A DNA stretch of 64,000 nucleotides. Source: Pseudomonas fluorescens. Its GTDB lineage: Bacteria; Pseudomonadota; Gammaproteobacteria; Pseudomonadales; Pseudomonadaceae. Below the pieces are notes generated by a model that did no database searches, was not told where the DNA came from, and saw only the letters and a list, made by a program, of their open reading frames with translations. Below, piece after piece: positions 36,404 to 47,000 of this stretch. Both the position numbers and the translations under genes were made by a program. Where the stretch lies: contig NZ_VCNJ01000002.1 in the NCBI RefSeq assembly GCF_005938625.1, forward strand, positions 1 to 64,000, given 5' to 3'. Position 1 is the stretch's first letter; each line of letters begins with the position of its first letter.

Positions 36404-37699
36404 ATGTCCACCGCCTTACGCCCCTCGGCCTGCCCGGGGTTGCTGCGTATCGTCCAGGCACTGGACGGCGGCATCTGCCGGATCAAGCTCAATGGCGGCT
36501 CGATCAGTGCCGATCAGGCTGATGCAGTGGCCGATGCCGCCGAACAGTTCGGCGGGGCTATCGAAGCGACCAACCGCGCCAATCTGCAGATTCGCGGGAT
36601 CGGCGAGCACTCTGCTGCGCTGATCGAGCGTCTGCTCGCCGCCGGTCTCGGCCCGCGCACGGCGGCCGGTGACGATGTGCGCAATCTGATGCTCAGCCCC
36701 GCGGCCGGGATCGACCGACAGATGCACTTCGACACCCGGCCCCTCGCCGAACAGATCCTCGACACGCTGCAAAGCCATCCCCGTTTCCACGAGCTGAGCG
36801 CCAAGTTCGCCGTGCAACTGGATGGCGGCGAAGCCTTGGCGATGCTCGAACATCCGCATGATCTGTGGTTGTCAGCATTCGAACGTGATGGTGAAACCTG
36901 GCTGGCGTTCGGTCTGGCCGGAAGCCCGACGGAGCGCGCGGTCGGCGCAGTGGCGCTGGAACATGCTCATGCGCTGGTGGTGGCAGTGCTGGAGCTGTTC
37001 CTGGCGTTGGCGCGTCCCGAGCAGACGCGCATGCGCCATTTGCTCGACGAATTGCCGATACCAGCGTTTCTGGAACAACTGAGCGCGCGACTGCCGATCA
37101 ATACGATCGGCCAATGGCAGCGCACAGCCGTTGCGGACGATCTGCACATCGGCGTTCATCGGCAAAATACACCGGACCGGGTGTATATCGGGGCGGTGCC
37201 GGCGCTGGGCCGTCTTGACCCGACAATGCTGCGTGGGGCGGCGCAACTGGCCCGCCAGTTCGGCAATGGCAGCCTGCGTTTCACACCCTGGCAAAGCCTG
37301 CTGGTGCCGGACGTCAAAGCAAGCGATGCGTCTCAAGTGCTCGAGGGGCTTGAACAACTGAAGCTGCTGACCCGCGCTGCCGAACCCCTTGCACGCCTGA
37401 TCGCCTGCACCGGCTCCAATGGCTGCGGCAAAGGCCTGGCCGACACCAAGCCGGACGCTCGTCATCTGGCGACGTTGCTGCCCTCGGCCCTCAACGTCCA
37501 TCTCAGCGGCTGCACGCGCTCTTGCGCCGCCGCCCACTGTGCCCCGGTGACGTTGCTGGCCGTCAGTCCCGGTCATTACGACCTCTATTTTCGCGATGCA
37601 ACGCTGCCGGGTTTCGGCGCGCTGCACGCACGCAACCTTACTATTGAAGCGGCCGCGACCCTGCTCGCCGCCCGCTCTCGGAGCCCCATTGATGCTTGA
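36404..37699 (+). CDS. cobG: Precorrin-3B synthase CobG
   Basis: CobG is the oxygen-using monooxygenase that makes precorrin-3B, marking the aerobic corrin pathway. The 431-residue product belongs to the nitrite/sulfite reductase family. The Fe-S ligand cysteines are in RLIACTGSNGCGKGLADTK and LSGCTRSCAAAHCAPV. The ATG at 36404 gives MSTALRPSACPGLLRIVQAL, matching the family; a frame open further upstream lacks similarity. It overlaps cobH by eight bases. Confidence 0.95.
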   Translation: MSTALRPSACPGLLRIVQALDGGICRIKLNGGSISADQADAVADAAEQFGGAIEATNRANLQIRGIGEHSAALIERLLAAGLGPRTAAGDDVRNLMLSPAAGIDRQMHFDTRPLAEQILDTLQSHPRFHELSAKFAVQLDGGEALAMLEHPHDLWLSAFERDGETWLAFGLAGSPTERAVGAVALEHAHALVVAVLELFLALARPEQTRMRHLLDELPIPAFLEQLSARLPINTIGQWQRTAVADDLHIGVHRQNTPDRVYIGAVPALGRLDPTMLRGAAQLARQFGNGSLRFTPWQSLLVPDVKASDASQVLEGLEQLKLLTRAAEPLARLIACTGSNGCGKGLADTKPDARHLATLLPSALNVHLSGCTRSCAAAHCAPVTLLAVSPGHYDLYFRDATLPGFGALHARNLTIEAAATLLAARSRSPIDA

Positions 37700-38318
37700 T
37701 TACATCCGCGACGGTCAGGAGATCTATCGCAACTCCTTCGCGATCATTCGCAGCGAGGCCAATCTGGCGCGCATCCCGGCCGATCTGGAGAAACTCGCGG
37801 TGCGGGTGATCCACGCCTGCGGCATGGTCGAAGCCGTCGACGGTCTGCAGTTCTCCGAGGGTGCGGGCAAGGCCGGGCGCGATGCGCTGGCGGCCGGTGC
37901 GCCGATCCTCTGTGACGCGCGGATGGTCTCCGAAGGCGTGACCCGTGCACGCCTGCCAGCCAACAATGAAGTGATCTGCACCCTGCGCGACGACAGCGTG
38001 CCGGAACTGGCCCGCGAGTTGGGCAACACCCGTTCCGCTGCCGCGCTGGAGCTGTGGCGTCCGCATCTGGAAGGCAGCGTGGTGGTGATCGGCAATGCGC
38101 CGACGGCGCTGTTCTACCTGCTGGAAATGCTCGACGCCGGCGCACCGAAACCGGCGCTGATTCTGGGCTTTCCGGTCGGCTTCGTTGGCGCCGCCGAATC
38201 GAAAGCCGCTCTGGCCGCCGACAGCCGTGGCGTGCCATTCGTGATCATGCAAGGCCGTCTCGGTGGCAGCGCCATGGCTGCGGCTGCGGTCAATGCCCTC
38301 GCCACGGAGATCGAATGA
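37692..38318 (+). CDS. cobH: Precorrin-8X methylmutase CobH
   Basis: CobH moves the C11 methyl to C12, turning precorrin-8X into hydrogenobyrinate. The 208-residue product starts [20 protein letters not shown] and contains [18 protein letters not shown] with the catalytic histidine, and [18 protein letters not shown]. The ending [22 protein letters not shown] is typical. The ATG lies inside the last codons of cobG, and the stop overlaps the cobI start, so translation is coupled. Confidence 0.96.
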   Translation: MLDYIRDGQEIYRNSFAIIRSEANLARIPADLEKLAVRVIHACGMVEAVDGLQFSEGAGKAGRDALAAGAPILCDARMVSEGVTRARLPANNEVICTLRDDSVPELARELGNTRSAAALELWRPHLEGSVVVIGNAPTALFYLLEMLDAGAPKPALILGFPVGFVGAAESKAALAADSRGVPFVIMQGRLGGSAMAAAAVNALATEIE

Positions 38319-39049
38319 TGCAGGCTCAAGGACGTTTGATTGGCCTGGGCGTCGGCCCCGGTGATCCGGAACTGATTACCGTCAAGGCCCTGCGCCTGTT
38401 GCGCGAATCGCCGGTGGTGGCGTACTTCGTCGCCAAGGGCAAAAAGGGCAATGCGTTCGGGATCATCGAGGCGCACCTGCAAGAGGCGCAGAACCTGCTG
38501 CCGCTGGTTTACCCGGTGACCACCGAAGCGCTGCCGGCGCCGCTTTCCTATGAGCAGGTCATCAGCGATTTCTACGACGAAGCCGCCGAAACGGTCGCGG
38601 CGCATCTGGATGCCGGTCGCGATGTGGCGGTGATCTGTGAGGGTGATCCGTTCTTCTACGGTTCCTACATGTACCTGCACGATCGCCTCGCCACTCGCTA
38701 CGAAGCACAAGTGGTGCCGGGCGTGTGCTCGATGCTCGGCGGCGCTTCGGTGCTGGGCGCGCCGTTGGTATATCGCAATCAGAGCCTGTCGGTGCTCTCC
38801 GGCGTGTTGCCCCATGAAGAGTTGAAACGCCGACTGGCCGACGCCGACGCGGCGGTGATCATGAAGCTGGGGCGCAACTTCCCGAAAGTGCGTCAGGTGC
38901 TGGAAGAACTCGGCCTGGCAGAACGCGCGTTGTACGTCGAGCGCGCGACCATGGCCAATCAGAAGATCGTGCCGATGGATCAGGTCGAGCCGATGTCGTC
39001 GCCGTACTTCTCGCTGATCATCGTGCCGGGCGAACGGTGGCAAGGCTGA
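38315..39049 (+). CDS. cobI: Precorrin-2 C20-methyltransferase CobI
   Basis: CobI methylates precorrin-2 at C20 to give precorrin-3A. The product of 243-244 residues has [21 protein letters not shown] (SAM-binding motif 1), [20 protein letters not shown] and [13 protein letters not shown], all family hallmarks. Two adjacent ATGs (38315 and 38318) are possible; GGAG upstream is eight bases from the second. The stop overlaps the next start as TGATG. Confidence 0.96.
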   Translation: MMQAQGRLIGLGVGPGDPELITVKALRLLRESPVVAYFVAKGKKGNAFGIIEAHLQEAQNLLPLVYPVTTEALPAPLSYEQVISDFYDEAAETVAAHLDAGRDVAVICEGDPFFYGSYMYLHDRLATRYEAQVVPGVCSMLGGASVLGAPLVYRNQSLSVLSGVLPHEELKRRLADADAAVIMKLGRNFPKVRQVLEELGLAERALYVERATMANQKIVPMDQVEPMSSPYFSLIIVPGERWQG

Positions 39050-40749
39050 TGACTCAATCCACCCCCGCCATCGTCATTCTCGGTCAGGGCAGCCTGGCCA
39101 CCGCGCGGCGCATTCAGCAGGTCTATCCGGCGGCGCAGATCCACGGCCTCGCCGGGCGCGTCGAAGGCGCCGATTGCACGTATCAGGAATTCGGCGCGAT
39201 CTTGCGCGCGCTGTATCAGCAGGACACGCCGATCATTGCCTTGTGCGCGGCCGGCATCGTCATCCGCACGCTGGCGCCGCTGCTGCTGGAAAAGGGCGCT
39301 GAACCTGCGGTGCTCGCCGTGGCCGAAGACGGCAGCGCCGTGGTGCCGTTGTTGGGGGGGCTCGGCGGGGTGAATGTCATGGCGCGGGACATCGCTGCCG
39401 GGCTGCAAGTCGCCGCAGCAATCACCACCAGCGGCGAGCTGCGTTTTGGTACGTGCCTGCTCAATCCGCCGAGCGGTTACGCACTGGGCGATCTGGAGCT
39501 GGGCAAGCGTTTTGTCTCCGATCTGTTGGCCGGTCACAGTGTGCGCATCGAAGGCGCGGCGCCGTGGCTGGAACAGGCGCAATTGCCAGAAAATCCGCAG
39601 GCACAGCGCTCGATTCATGTCGGCAGTGCCGCGCGTGAGGCGAGTGCCAGTGAGCTGCTGATCTATCCACGCAGCGTGGCGGTAGCGGTGAGTGCGGAAA
39701 CATCAGACCTGGCGGATGCCGTTCGCAGCGCGTTGCAGCAGGCAAAAATTGCCGTGCAATCGCTGGCCTGTCTGCTGGCCAGCGAGACGCAAATGGCTTC
39801 GCCCCTTTTGCGTGAAGCGGCGCTTGAACTGGGTGTGCCGCTGCGCTTTGTCGCGGCGCAAAGCGATATCGAAACCCTGGCGCGCGTCGCAGTGCCAGCG
39901 GCAACGGTCCTGACTGGCCACGGCATGGCAATCGCGGTTGCCGAGCAGCCTTTGGAGGTTTCCAGCATTGGCCGGCCACGCGGTCGTCTCGCCGTGATCG
40001 GCCTCGGCCCCGGCGCTGCCGAGCTGATGGTGCCAGCAGTGAAAGCCGAGCTGGCCCGCGCCACCGATGTGCTCGGTTACGAAACTTACGTGCGCATGGC
40101 CGGGCCGTTTCGCGACGATCAGGTGCAGCACTGCACCGACAACCGCGAAGAGATGCAGCGCGCCCGTCACGCCTTCAGGCTGGCCGCCGAGGGGCGCTCG
40201 GTGATTGTCGTGTCCTCGGGTGATCCGGGTGTGTTCGCCATGGCTGCGGCAGTGCTCGAAGCCTTGCACGAGTCCACGGATCCGGCGTGGCACAGCGTCG
40301 ATCTGGAAATCCTTCCGGGCGTTTCCGCTTCGCTGGCCACCGCCGCGCAAGCCGGAGCGCCGCTGGGGCATGACTTCTGCGTGATGTCGCTGTCGGACAA
40401 CCTCAAGCCTTGGTCGATCATCGAAAAGCGTCTGGATCTGGCCGCCGAAGCGGATCTGGCGTTGGCGTTCTACAACCCGATCTCGCGTGCACGTCCGTGG
40501 CAACTGGGCCGGGCGCTGGAGATTGTCGCGCAGCATCGCACACCGCAAACACCGGTGGTGTTGGGTCGCGACATCGGTCGTCCCGGCCAGACTCTACTCA
40601 CCACGACACTGGGCGCATTGACCCCTGAGCAAGTGGACATGCGCACCATGGTGCTGATTGGTTCGTCCACCACCTGCACATTTGCGCGTGCCAGCGGCGG
40701 TGATTGGGTTTACACGCCGCGCTGGTACGGCGAAAAGCCGCTTTCCTGA
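39049..40749 (+). CDS. cobJ: CbiG-CobJ fusion: cobalamin synthesis protein and precorrin-3B C17-methyltransferase
   Basis: The 566-residue protein joins two domains. Residues 1-310 are CbiG-like (IIALCAAGIVIRTLAPLLLEKG near 65-86, PLLGGLGGVNVMARDIA), then the small CobE/CbiG C-terminal part. Residues from about 310 are CobJ: LAVIGLGPGAAELMVPAVKAEL, SSGDPGVFAMAAAVLEAL, and AFYNPISRARPWQL. CobJ contracts the ring by C17 methylation; CbiG opens the delta-lactone in the anaerobic pathway. The ATG at 39049 is coupled to cobI. Such fused CobJ proteins are known in pseudomonads. Confidence 0.93.
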   Translation: MTQSTPAIVILGQGSLATARRIQQVYPAAQIHGLAGRVEGADCTYQEFGAILRALYQQDTPIIALCAAGIVIRTLAPLLLEKGAEPAVLAVAEDGSAVVPLLGGLGGVNVMARDIAAGLQVAAAITTSGELRFGTCLLNPPSGYALGDLELGKRFVSDLLAGHSVRIEGAAPWLEQAQLPENPQAQRSIHVGSAAREASASELLIYPRSVAVAVSAETSDLADAVRSALQQAKIAVQSLACLLASETQMASPLLREAALELGVPLRFVAAQSDIETLARVAVPAATVLTGHGMAIAVAEQPLEVSSIGRPRGRLAVIGLGPGAAELMVPAVKAELARATDVLGYETYVRMAGPFRDDQVQHCTDNREEMQRARHAFRLAAEGRSVIVVSSGDPGVFAMAAAVLEALHESTDPAWHSVDLEILPGVSASLATAAQAGAPLGHDFCVMSLSDNLKPWSIIEKRLDLAAEADLALAFYNPISRARPWQLGRALEIVAQHRTPQTPVVLGRDIGRPGQTLLTTTLGALTPEQVDMRTMVLIGSSTTCTFARASGGDWVYTPRWYGEKPLS

Positions 40750-40757
40750 GTGCCGAG

Positions 40758-40787
40758 CCGAGGCAAGTTGTAAACAAGTTGCCTCGG
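40758..40787 (+). terminator. Hairpin downstream of cobJ
   Basis: CCGAGGCAA (40758-40766) pairs perfectly with TTGCCTCGG (40779-40787), nine bases after the cobJ stop. No U-tract follows, so it may be a weak terminator or 3' stabilising hairpin. Confidence 0.45.
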
Positions 40788-41041
40788 TGTGACATCAAGT
40801 CGAAATTCATTACCGGACGATTAAGTTTAAATTACGGCGGTGCATCCGTTGGGAGTGCCGCTTCGTTTGTTTATCGAACGACGGGTCATGCGTCTGTTTG
40901 TTACCGAATCATGCGCGGAATCAACTGGTCTGTTGTTTGATGTTTCTTGGGAAATTATTTGAGTTTTGTGCTTTTTGAAGTTACCCCGCGGGCAGACTAA
41001 CTTCGTCGAGGATTCTCTCAATGAATAAAGGATGAAGTCTG
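40788..41041 (+). promoter_or_regulatory. AT-rich upstream region of the giant toxin gene
   Basis: No gene is visible. Base composition falls clearly below that of the cob genes, especially around 40805-40835 and 40935-40980, as expected for the promoter of an acquired gene. A ribosome-binding AAAGGATGAAG (41026-41036) lies just upstream of the toxin ATG. I cannot assign -35 and -10 boxes with confidence. Confidence 0.4.
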
Positions 41042-44000
41042 ATGGGTGTCATGGAGCAATATGTTGACGAGTTTAATTTTATATCCGCCGACGAATACTC
41101 CGCGTTAAAACGCGCATTCAAGGCGTTTTCCGCTTCTGCCGAATATGCAACGTTGGTGACGCTTTACGAGCAGGCCGGCCAAGCCACGAGCCTCTCTGAA
41201 AAGCTGCAAGTTGTAACACTCTTTCTGGAAAATTTTGAACGCTTGGCAAAGCGTAACTCAGCGTCGCCCGCGATAGCGTTGATCGATACCGTCGAAGAAA
41301 AATTGCGCGATTACACAGCCCGCTTGACCGGCACGGTAAACATGCTCAGCGACGTACCCAGACCGATACCCGCAATCATGCACTTTGTCTGGGTGGGTGG
41401 CAGTGAGGTTGGCAATATCCAGCGCGATTACATGAACATCTGGCGTCAGGTGCTGGCTGCCGAGAATTACCAGTTCAATCTCTGGTACGACAGCGATGCG
41501 TTACTGGCTTTCGAAATGAATCGGGTTATATCCGACAGCGCCAGAGTTGCTGCGATGGAGTCTGGCGGGGACACCGTGACCAACCCCGATGAACTTGCAA
41601 AGATGATCGAAGATCGTGCGCGTGTATTGAAGCGTGAGATGTTCGAGTACCTGCAACAACCGCAATGGCACGGGAAAGCTGATCAGGCCCGGATCGACCT
41701 GATGGTGCGTGCTTACGGCAAGGATCGCACGACGCTGGAAGCCTTTCGTCAACGCTGCCTGCAAAGCCATCAGCAAATGGCCGGCAGCGACTTGCAGTTG
41801 CGTGATGTTCGGCGGGAGTTCGCCGGGCATTTTCTACAGGACGTCTATCAACGCGAAGTATCAATGCGCGGTAACTTTGCGGCGGCAAGTGACGTTGTTC
41901 GCTTGCAGACCGAATATGCCGAAGGCGGGCGTTACAGTGACATGGATTACTTGCCGCCGCTGGCTGACAGACTGGGCGGTGTCGACATCAGCGGTTTCAG
42001 TGACGAGCAACGGCTGGGGGTGTTGCAGCTTTTGCTCAATCATGATGACGCGTTGATGCCCGGTCGCGATCGCCTGCGCTACAGCGATCACACGGATGCA
42101 TTGCCTGCTGCACATCGGGAGGCACTGCTGGTCTTTGCCCGCAGCAAGCCCGGCGTCGAGCCTATATTTGTCGCGCCGCGTGAAGTCCACAGCCCGCAAC
42201 ATGGCCTGCGTATGGGCGCGCAATTCAGCAGAGATATGAACGCTTATCTGTTGGCACAACCGCAAAGCGAGATGACGCTCGCGGTCATGCAATTGATCCG
42301 GTTCAACTATGACTGCCTCCAGGCCGTTGAACAGTCTGCCGTCGCTTCGTCGGTAGACTGGTCACAGACTGAACGATTGCTCGACGTCATAGAAAACGTC
42401 ATGAACGAGAAAATCGAGCAGGGGCAACTGACGCGCACGCTGCAGGATTTTCTGGGCAAGTTGAGCGAGGCCATTTTCAATTACTACCGTGACGGCATTC
42501 GCGTCGGAGCGCGCGGCACCATTGCGCTTACCGGGCCCGGTGCGGCGGTTACCGGGTTGAGAAATTATGTCGAGACTCACCTCCTGCCGCACAACGAGAT
42601 TACGGTTCAGGAGCACTTGCGCCTGGCCGAGGGTTACAACGTGCAGACCGAGGAGGAAGCGATCTCCGGTTGGACCGTCAATGACGACGCGGAGCAATGG
42701 CTGGCCAAAGAGCACGAAAAGTGGAAAACCGGCACACTGAAATCACGCTACACCGGCCAACTGGCGGATCTGCTTCAGCTGCAACAGACGCTGACGTTTA
42801 AACAAGGCTGGCCTGTAGTCGGCGGTAAAGCGGTGCTGCTGACGTCGGTTCTGCAACAACTGATGGATGATCTGGGTGAGCCCTTTGTGCGAGCCATGAG
42901 GGACAAGCTCAGCGGTGACATCACCTTCACCCAACCGTTTTCCATCGGCTTCGATAATCGTCAGTTGATCCTTGCGCAACCTGTGCGTGAACTGCCCAAT
43001 TCGCAGGGTGCCGAATCCTCAAGCAACCTCAACGAACTGCTCAGCCGCATTGCCCATGATTCCCTGCCGCTGGAACAACTCAGCCCGTTAGTGCGCGTCA
43101 TGCTCGGGGGGATTTTCGGGGCGACAAGTCTGGACGAGGCGAGTTTTGCCAGCGTCTGGCAAACCGTGCGCGACCTCGCTGTCGACACTGACGGCGACGG
43201 AACTTTCGCTCGTTATGATGCGCTTGAAAAAGCCCTGCGTCAGCGGCAGTCGCCCGCCTTCGAGGCCGCGCTGGCGCGTGGACAGGTGCATGGCCTGCTG
43301 ACGGCCCGCGAACTCAAGGTTCAGGCACTGTTTGAACCACTGACCTTGCGGCAATGGGGCGAACGCATCGGGCAGATCACGCGCACGGCGCAAGATGAAT
43401 ACCGTGCGCGGATTCTCCAGCGCAGCGCGCAGGTGCGCGAGATGTTCTTCGCGGCCGGCGCGACCTCGGCCCGGCAGCTGTCGCAGGATTTGCTGATGCA
43501 CACGCCCAGTGATCCGGGGCGTCGGTGTTATCCGCTGGCGTTGCTGATGGGGGCAGCGGTGGCTGCCGGCGAGTCGGCCGAACGGACATTGGTGGGGCAT
43601 GTCGCCACGGCCAACGTCAACCATCAGCAACCGAGTTCACAGGCATTGCTCAGTGCGTTGAGTGAACTGCGGGCCTTGCCCACCAGCGCTATTGGTGAAT
43701 CCCGCGGCTTGCAGAGTCTGGGCTCGGTCATCCAGACACTGGAGGCGAAAAGTGCGGCTACCGTCCTGTTGCTCGACACCGGCGATCACGCCTTGCTGGT
43801 GGCCAAAGTGCAGACAGGAGGGCAATTCGTCTACCGGTTCTACGACCCGAACTTTGCCATTTATGCGTTCGCCGAAGGCACGCAGGTGAAACTTGGCATT
43901 GAGCGTTATCTGAGTGCAGGCGACAGTGCCCTGGCCAGGCTCTACGGTCTGGGCGAGATGGGCGGGGCGCGATTCAACGTGATCGAGTTGGACACCGAGG

Positions 44001-47000
44001 CGATGGCAGCCCGCAAGCTGTCGACGGGGTTGCGTCTGGACAGTTTTTTGCGCATTCCTTCGAGTGATTCACGCCGTGTCCCGGTCTGGGCAAAACAGGC
44101 CGTGGCGCGCCAGCGTTCGCTCGGCGAAAACGCGCGGATGGGGGCCAGCCTGGCACAGGTGGATGCGCGCTATTGGGCGCAGGCGTTTGATCAGGCCATG
44201 CAGCGGTTGCGCCGTGAACACTCGCTCGGGCGTGAATATTTGCCGTTGCTGGAAACGGTCAAGTCTCAGGCGGACGGCGGCTTTTCGCTGACGTTGGTCG
44301 ATGCACAGAATCCGCAGCAAGTGCGAACAGTGACCACTGCCGACCCGCGCTTCACTCAGCTCAAGCAGCATTTGCATCAGCGGATGAAGGCAGGCAAACC
44401 GAGTGCTCCGGCCGAGGCGGATGGAGGCAGTCGCTTGAGTTTCGCCTTTGCGATCCAGACACTGATCAGTGAAATGCGCCATCGTGAACACCAGGTCGGT
44501 GATCCGTTGCCAGCCTTGTCGATTGCGTTGCAGATCCAGGTTTACGTCAGCTATGCGCAGTTGGGTTTTGGCGTACTCAGCGATACCGCGCAGATGATCA
44601 ACCTGGTGCGGCAAGCGGTGGCCAGTGAACAGGCGCTGGTCTTGCGCCAGTCGTCGTTGTCCGGCGGTGTGCTCGGTCGCGCGGCAACGGGTGTTGGTTT
44701 TGCGTTTTCGCTGGTCAACATCGGCTTCGACATTTACAACCTGTCAGTGGCGCAAAATCACGAGCAGCGCTCGCGGTTCTCCACGTCTCTGGCGTTCAAC
44801 GCAGTGGCGTTGGGAGTGGATGTTGTGGCATTGGCGGCAGGCGGAACGGTTGGCGCTGCGGCGGCTTTTCTGTCTGTGCCGTTGCTCGGTATCGGCATAG
44901 GAGCCACGGCCATCGCCAGCAATCTTGGGCAGATTGCCGACAAGGCAACGGCCGTTGGCAATCATTTGCGAGCCATCCATAACGCCTACAAACCGGGCGC
45001 TTTCACTGTCGCAGAAGGGGTGTTGCAGTTCCCGCCAGAAGCGGTGATCACTCACCTGGATCTGCAGGAACGGCGTGTTCGTTTTGACAGCCAGCGCTTT
45101 TATCCGTGGGGCGGCGGCGCACTCGAATTGCCGCAATACAACGATGATCCGCAGCAGATACACCGTTCCCTCAATATCCGGCAGGCTTTTGGTCTCGCCG
45201 GGAGCACTGCGCTGAACTTCCAGGAGGCTGCTGCACTGCATACCGTGGTGCTGCCCTGCACACCGCTCTGCTATTACGGCTACGAATATCAACTGGGAGG
45301 CGCGGGCTATGTGTACGAGCCATTGCCGGGAGAGCGGGTCGAGCCTCGTAGCACCAGTGAAATGCCTAAGCCAGACTGGTACTCGTATTTCAATCCGTTC
45401 ACGGCACTGGGCGATACGCTGACGAGCCATCTGGATAAGCGTATCCACACACGCTATCCACAATTGCGCAACAGTGCGGCGGACAAGCTGGAATACGACA
45501 AGCAGGGTAAACGGCGCTTTTATCTGCACAGTACGCCGTCGCTCAAGCACATCCTCTACAAACTGCATTCGGTCTACAAACCGACAACGATCAGCGTGGT
45601 GCTGGACGAGCAGGTGCGCCAACTGGCGGTGCCGACCTTGCCGATGGAGTGCCAGCAAAAGCTGTCCTACGAAATCAGCGCCACGTCAGAACGCTGCCAG
45701 CTTCGTCTGACGCCGGGACTGAAAACCGTGAAATTCAATGGAGCGACCCAATGGCTGGTGCATGCCCCTTGGGCCAGCATCGAGCAAGTCAGCTTTGATG
45801 ACGTACCCATGTTGGATGACGGCGCCCCGCAGACATACCTGGCGGGGCGTCAACTGACGGTCGACGGTATCGTGCTGTCGGCATTCGAGGGGCTGATCGA
45901 ACTGGCCGGGGGAGAGTTGTTTCAACTGGACTGGCAGCGTCAGGCGCTGGACCTGGTTTCCATCACTCTCGACGATGATAAAACCATTGCGCGTGATGTC
46001 CTTGCCCGTCTCCGCCAGCGAAACCATGAGGGGCGCCTGGGCACGGGTTACGTCACGCTTCACCGGTTCAGGGTGCCATTCAATCCGGCCAGCCACGCTG
46101 TGCGCACAACAGCCTTTTACGACATCGCTCAAAAACGTTTGTTATTTGCCCGCGATCTGCCGCGTGAAGTCAACGATGGCCTGATGCTGGGCGCCGCCAA
46201 CGCTGCTCATGCGTGGTTTTATCATCCCGACCATGCCACGGTCTGGCGGGTCGATGTGATCACCGGCCTGGTCGTGCATCGTTATCGGTTACTGAGTGTG
46301 GAACCCGGTACGAAAATCAGCGCTTTTGGGCAACTGGCGGACGGCACTCTGCGAGTTTCGCAGCAGTTGGTTGAACAAGCATCCATGAACGTGCGCACGA
46401 CACTGGAATTCCATCTGACTGATCGCGAAGTGACGCTGACGGATATCCACATGTGGTCACCGGGTCTGGAAAACTCTTTCCTCAAGCCCGAGGAGGGGAC
46501 GAGAATCGGGTTTTTCCGCCATCGCCAGAAACAACGTCGTCCCTACGCAGACGAGACGCCGGGCATGGCTTCGCCCATCAGCACCTGGACCTACGCGCCA
46601 TACATTCATGCTCGTGCCTGGTCCTTCGGTCAGCTGCTTGAGCGGGCATGGATTGCCGCGCATCACGACAGGTATTTCCGGGCTGGCACCGAGAGTGACG
46701 CGGACAGGGTGATGTTGATGCCTCGATCCTCTGATCCCGCCGCTGCGCTGCTGTTTTACAGCCGGCAAAGTCAAATGCTCAGTCATGGCATCGAGCTGGG
46801 TGACAACGTGCCGTGGCACAAGGCGCTTGCGAAAGGTGTGATCGATGTTACGCGGGTTGGCGAAAGCTTTCTGGCCACCCAAGACGATGGGCGACTGTTC
46901 GAAATCGACCTCGACGCCAAGGACGACAATTGGCTGTCCGAGCTTGATAGAGAGGTTCTGAAGTTTGTCGGTCTCGGCCAGCGTTGGCTGCAACAAAACC

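Noticed and set aside
41020..41034. Four-codon leader reading frame just before the toxin ATG
   Set aside because: Too short to support; AAAGGATGA is better explained as the ribosome-binding site of the toxin.
43440..43900. C80 (clostridial-type) autoprotease
   Set aside because: The residue order is Cys-His-Asp with an RCY motif, unlike C80 where His precedes Cys.
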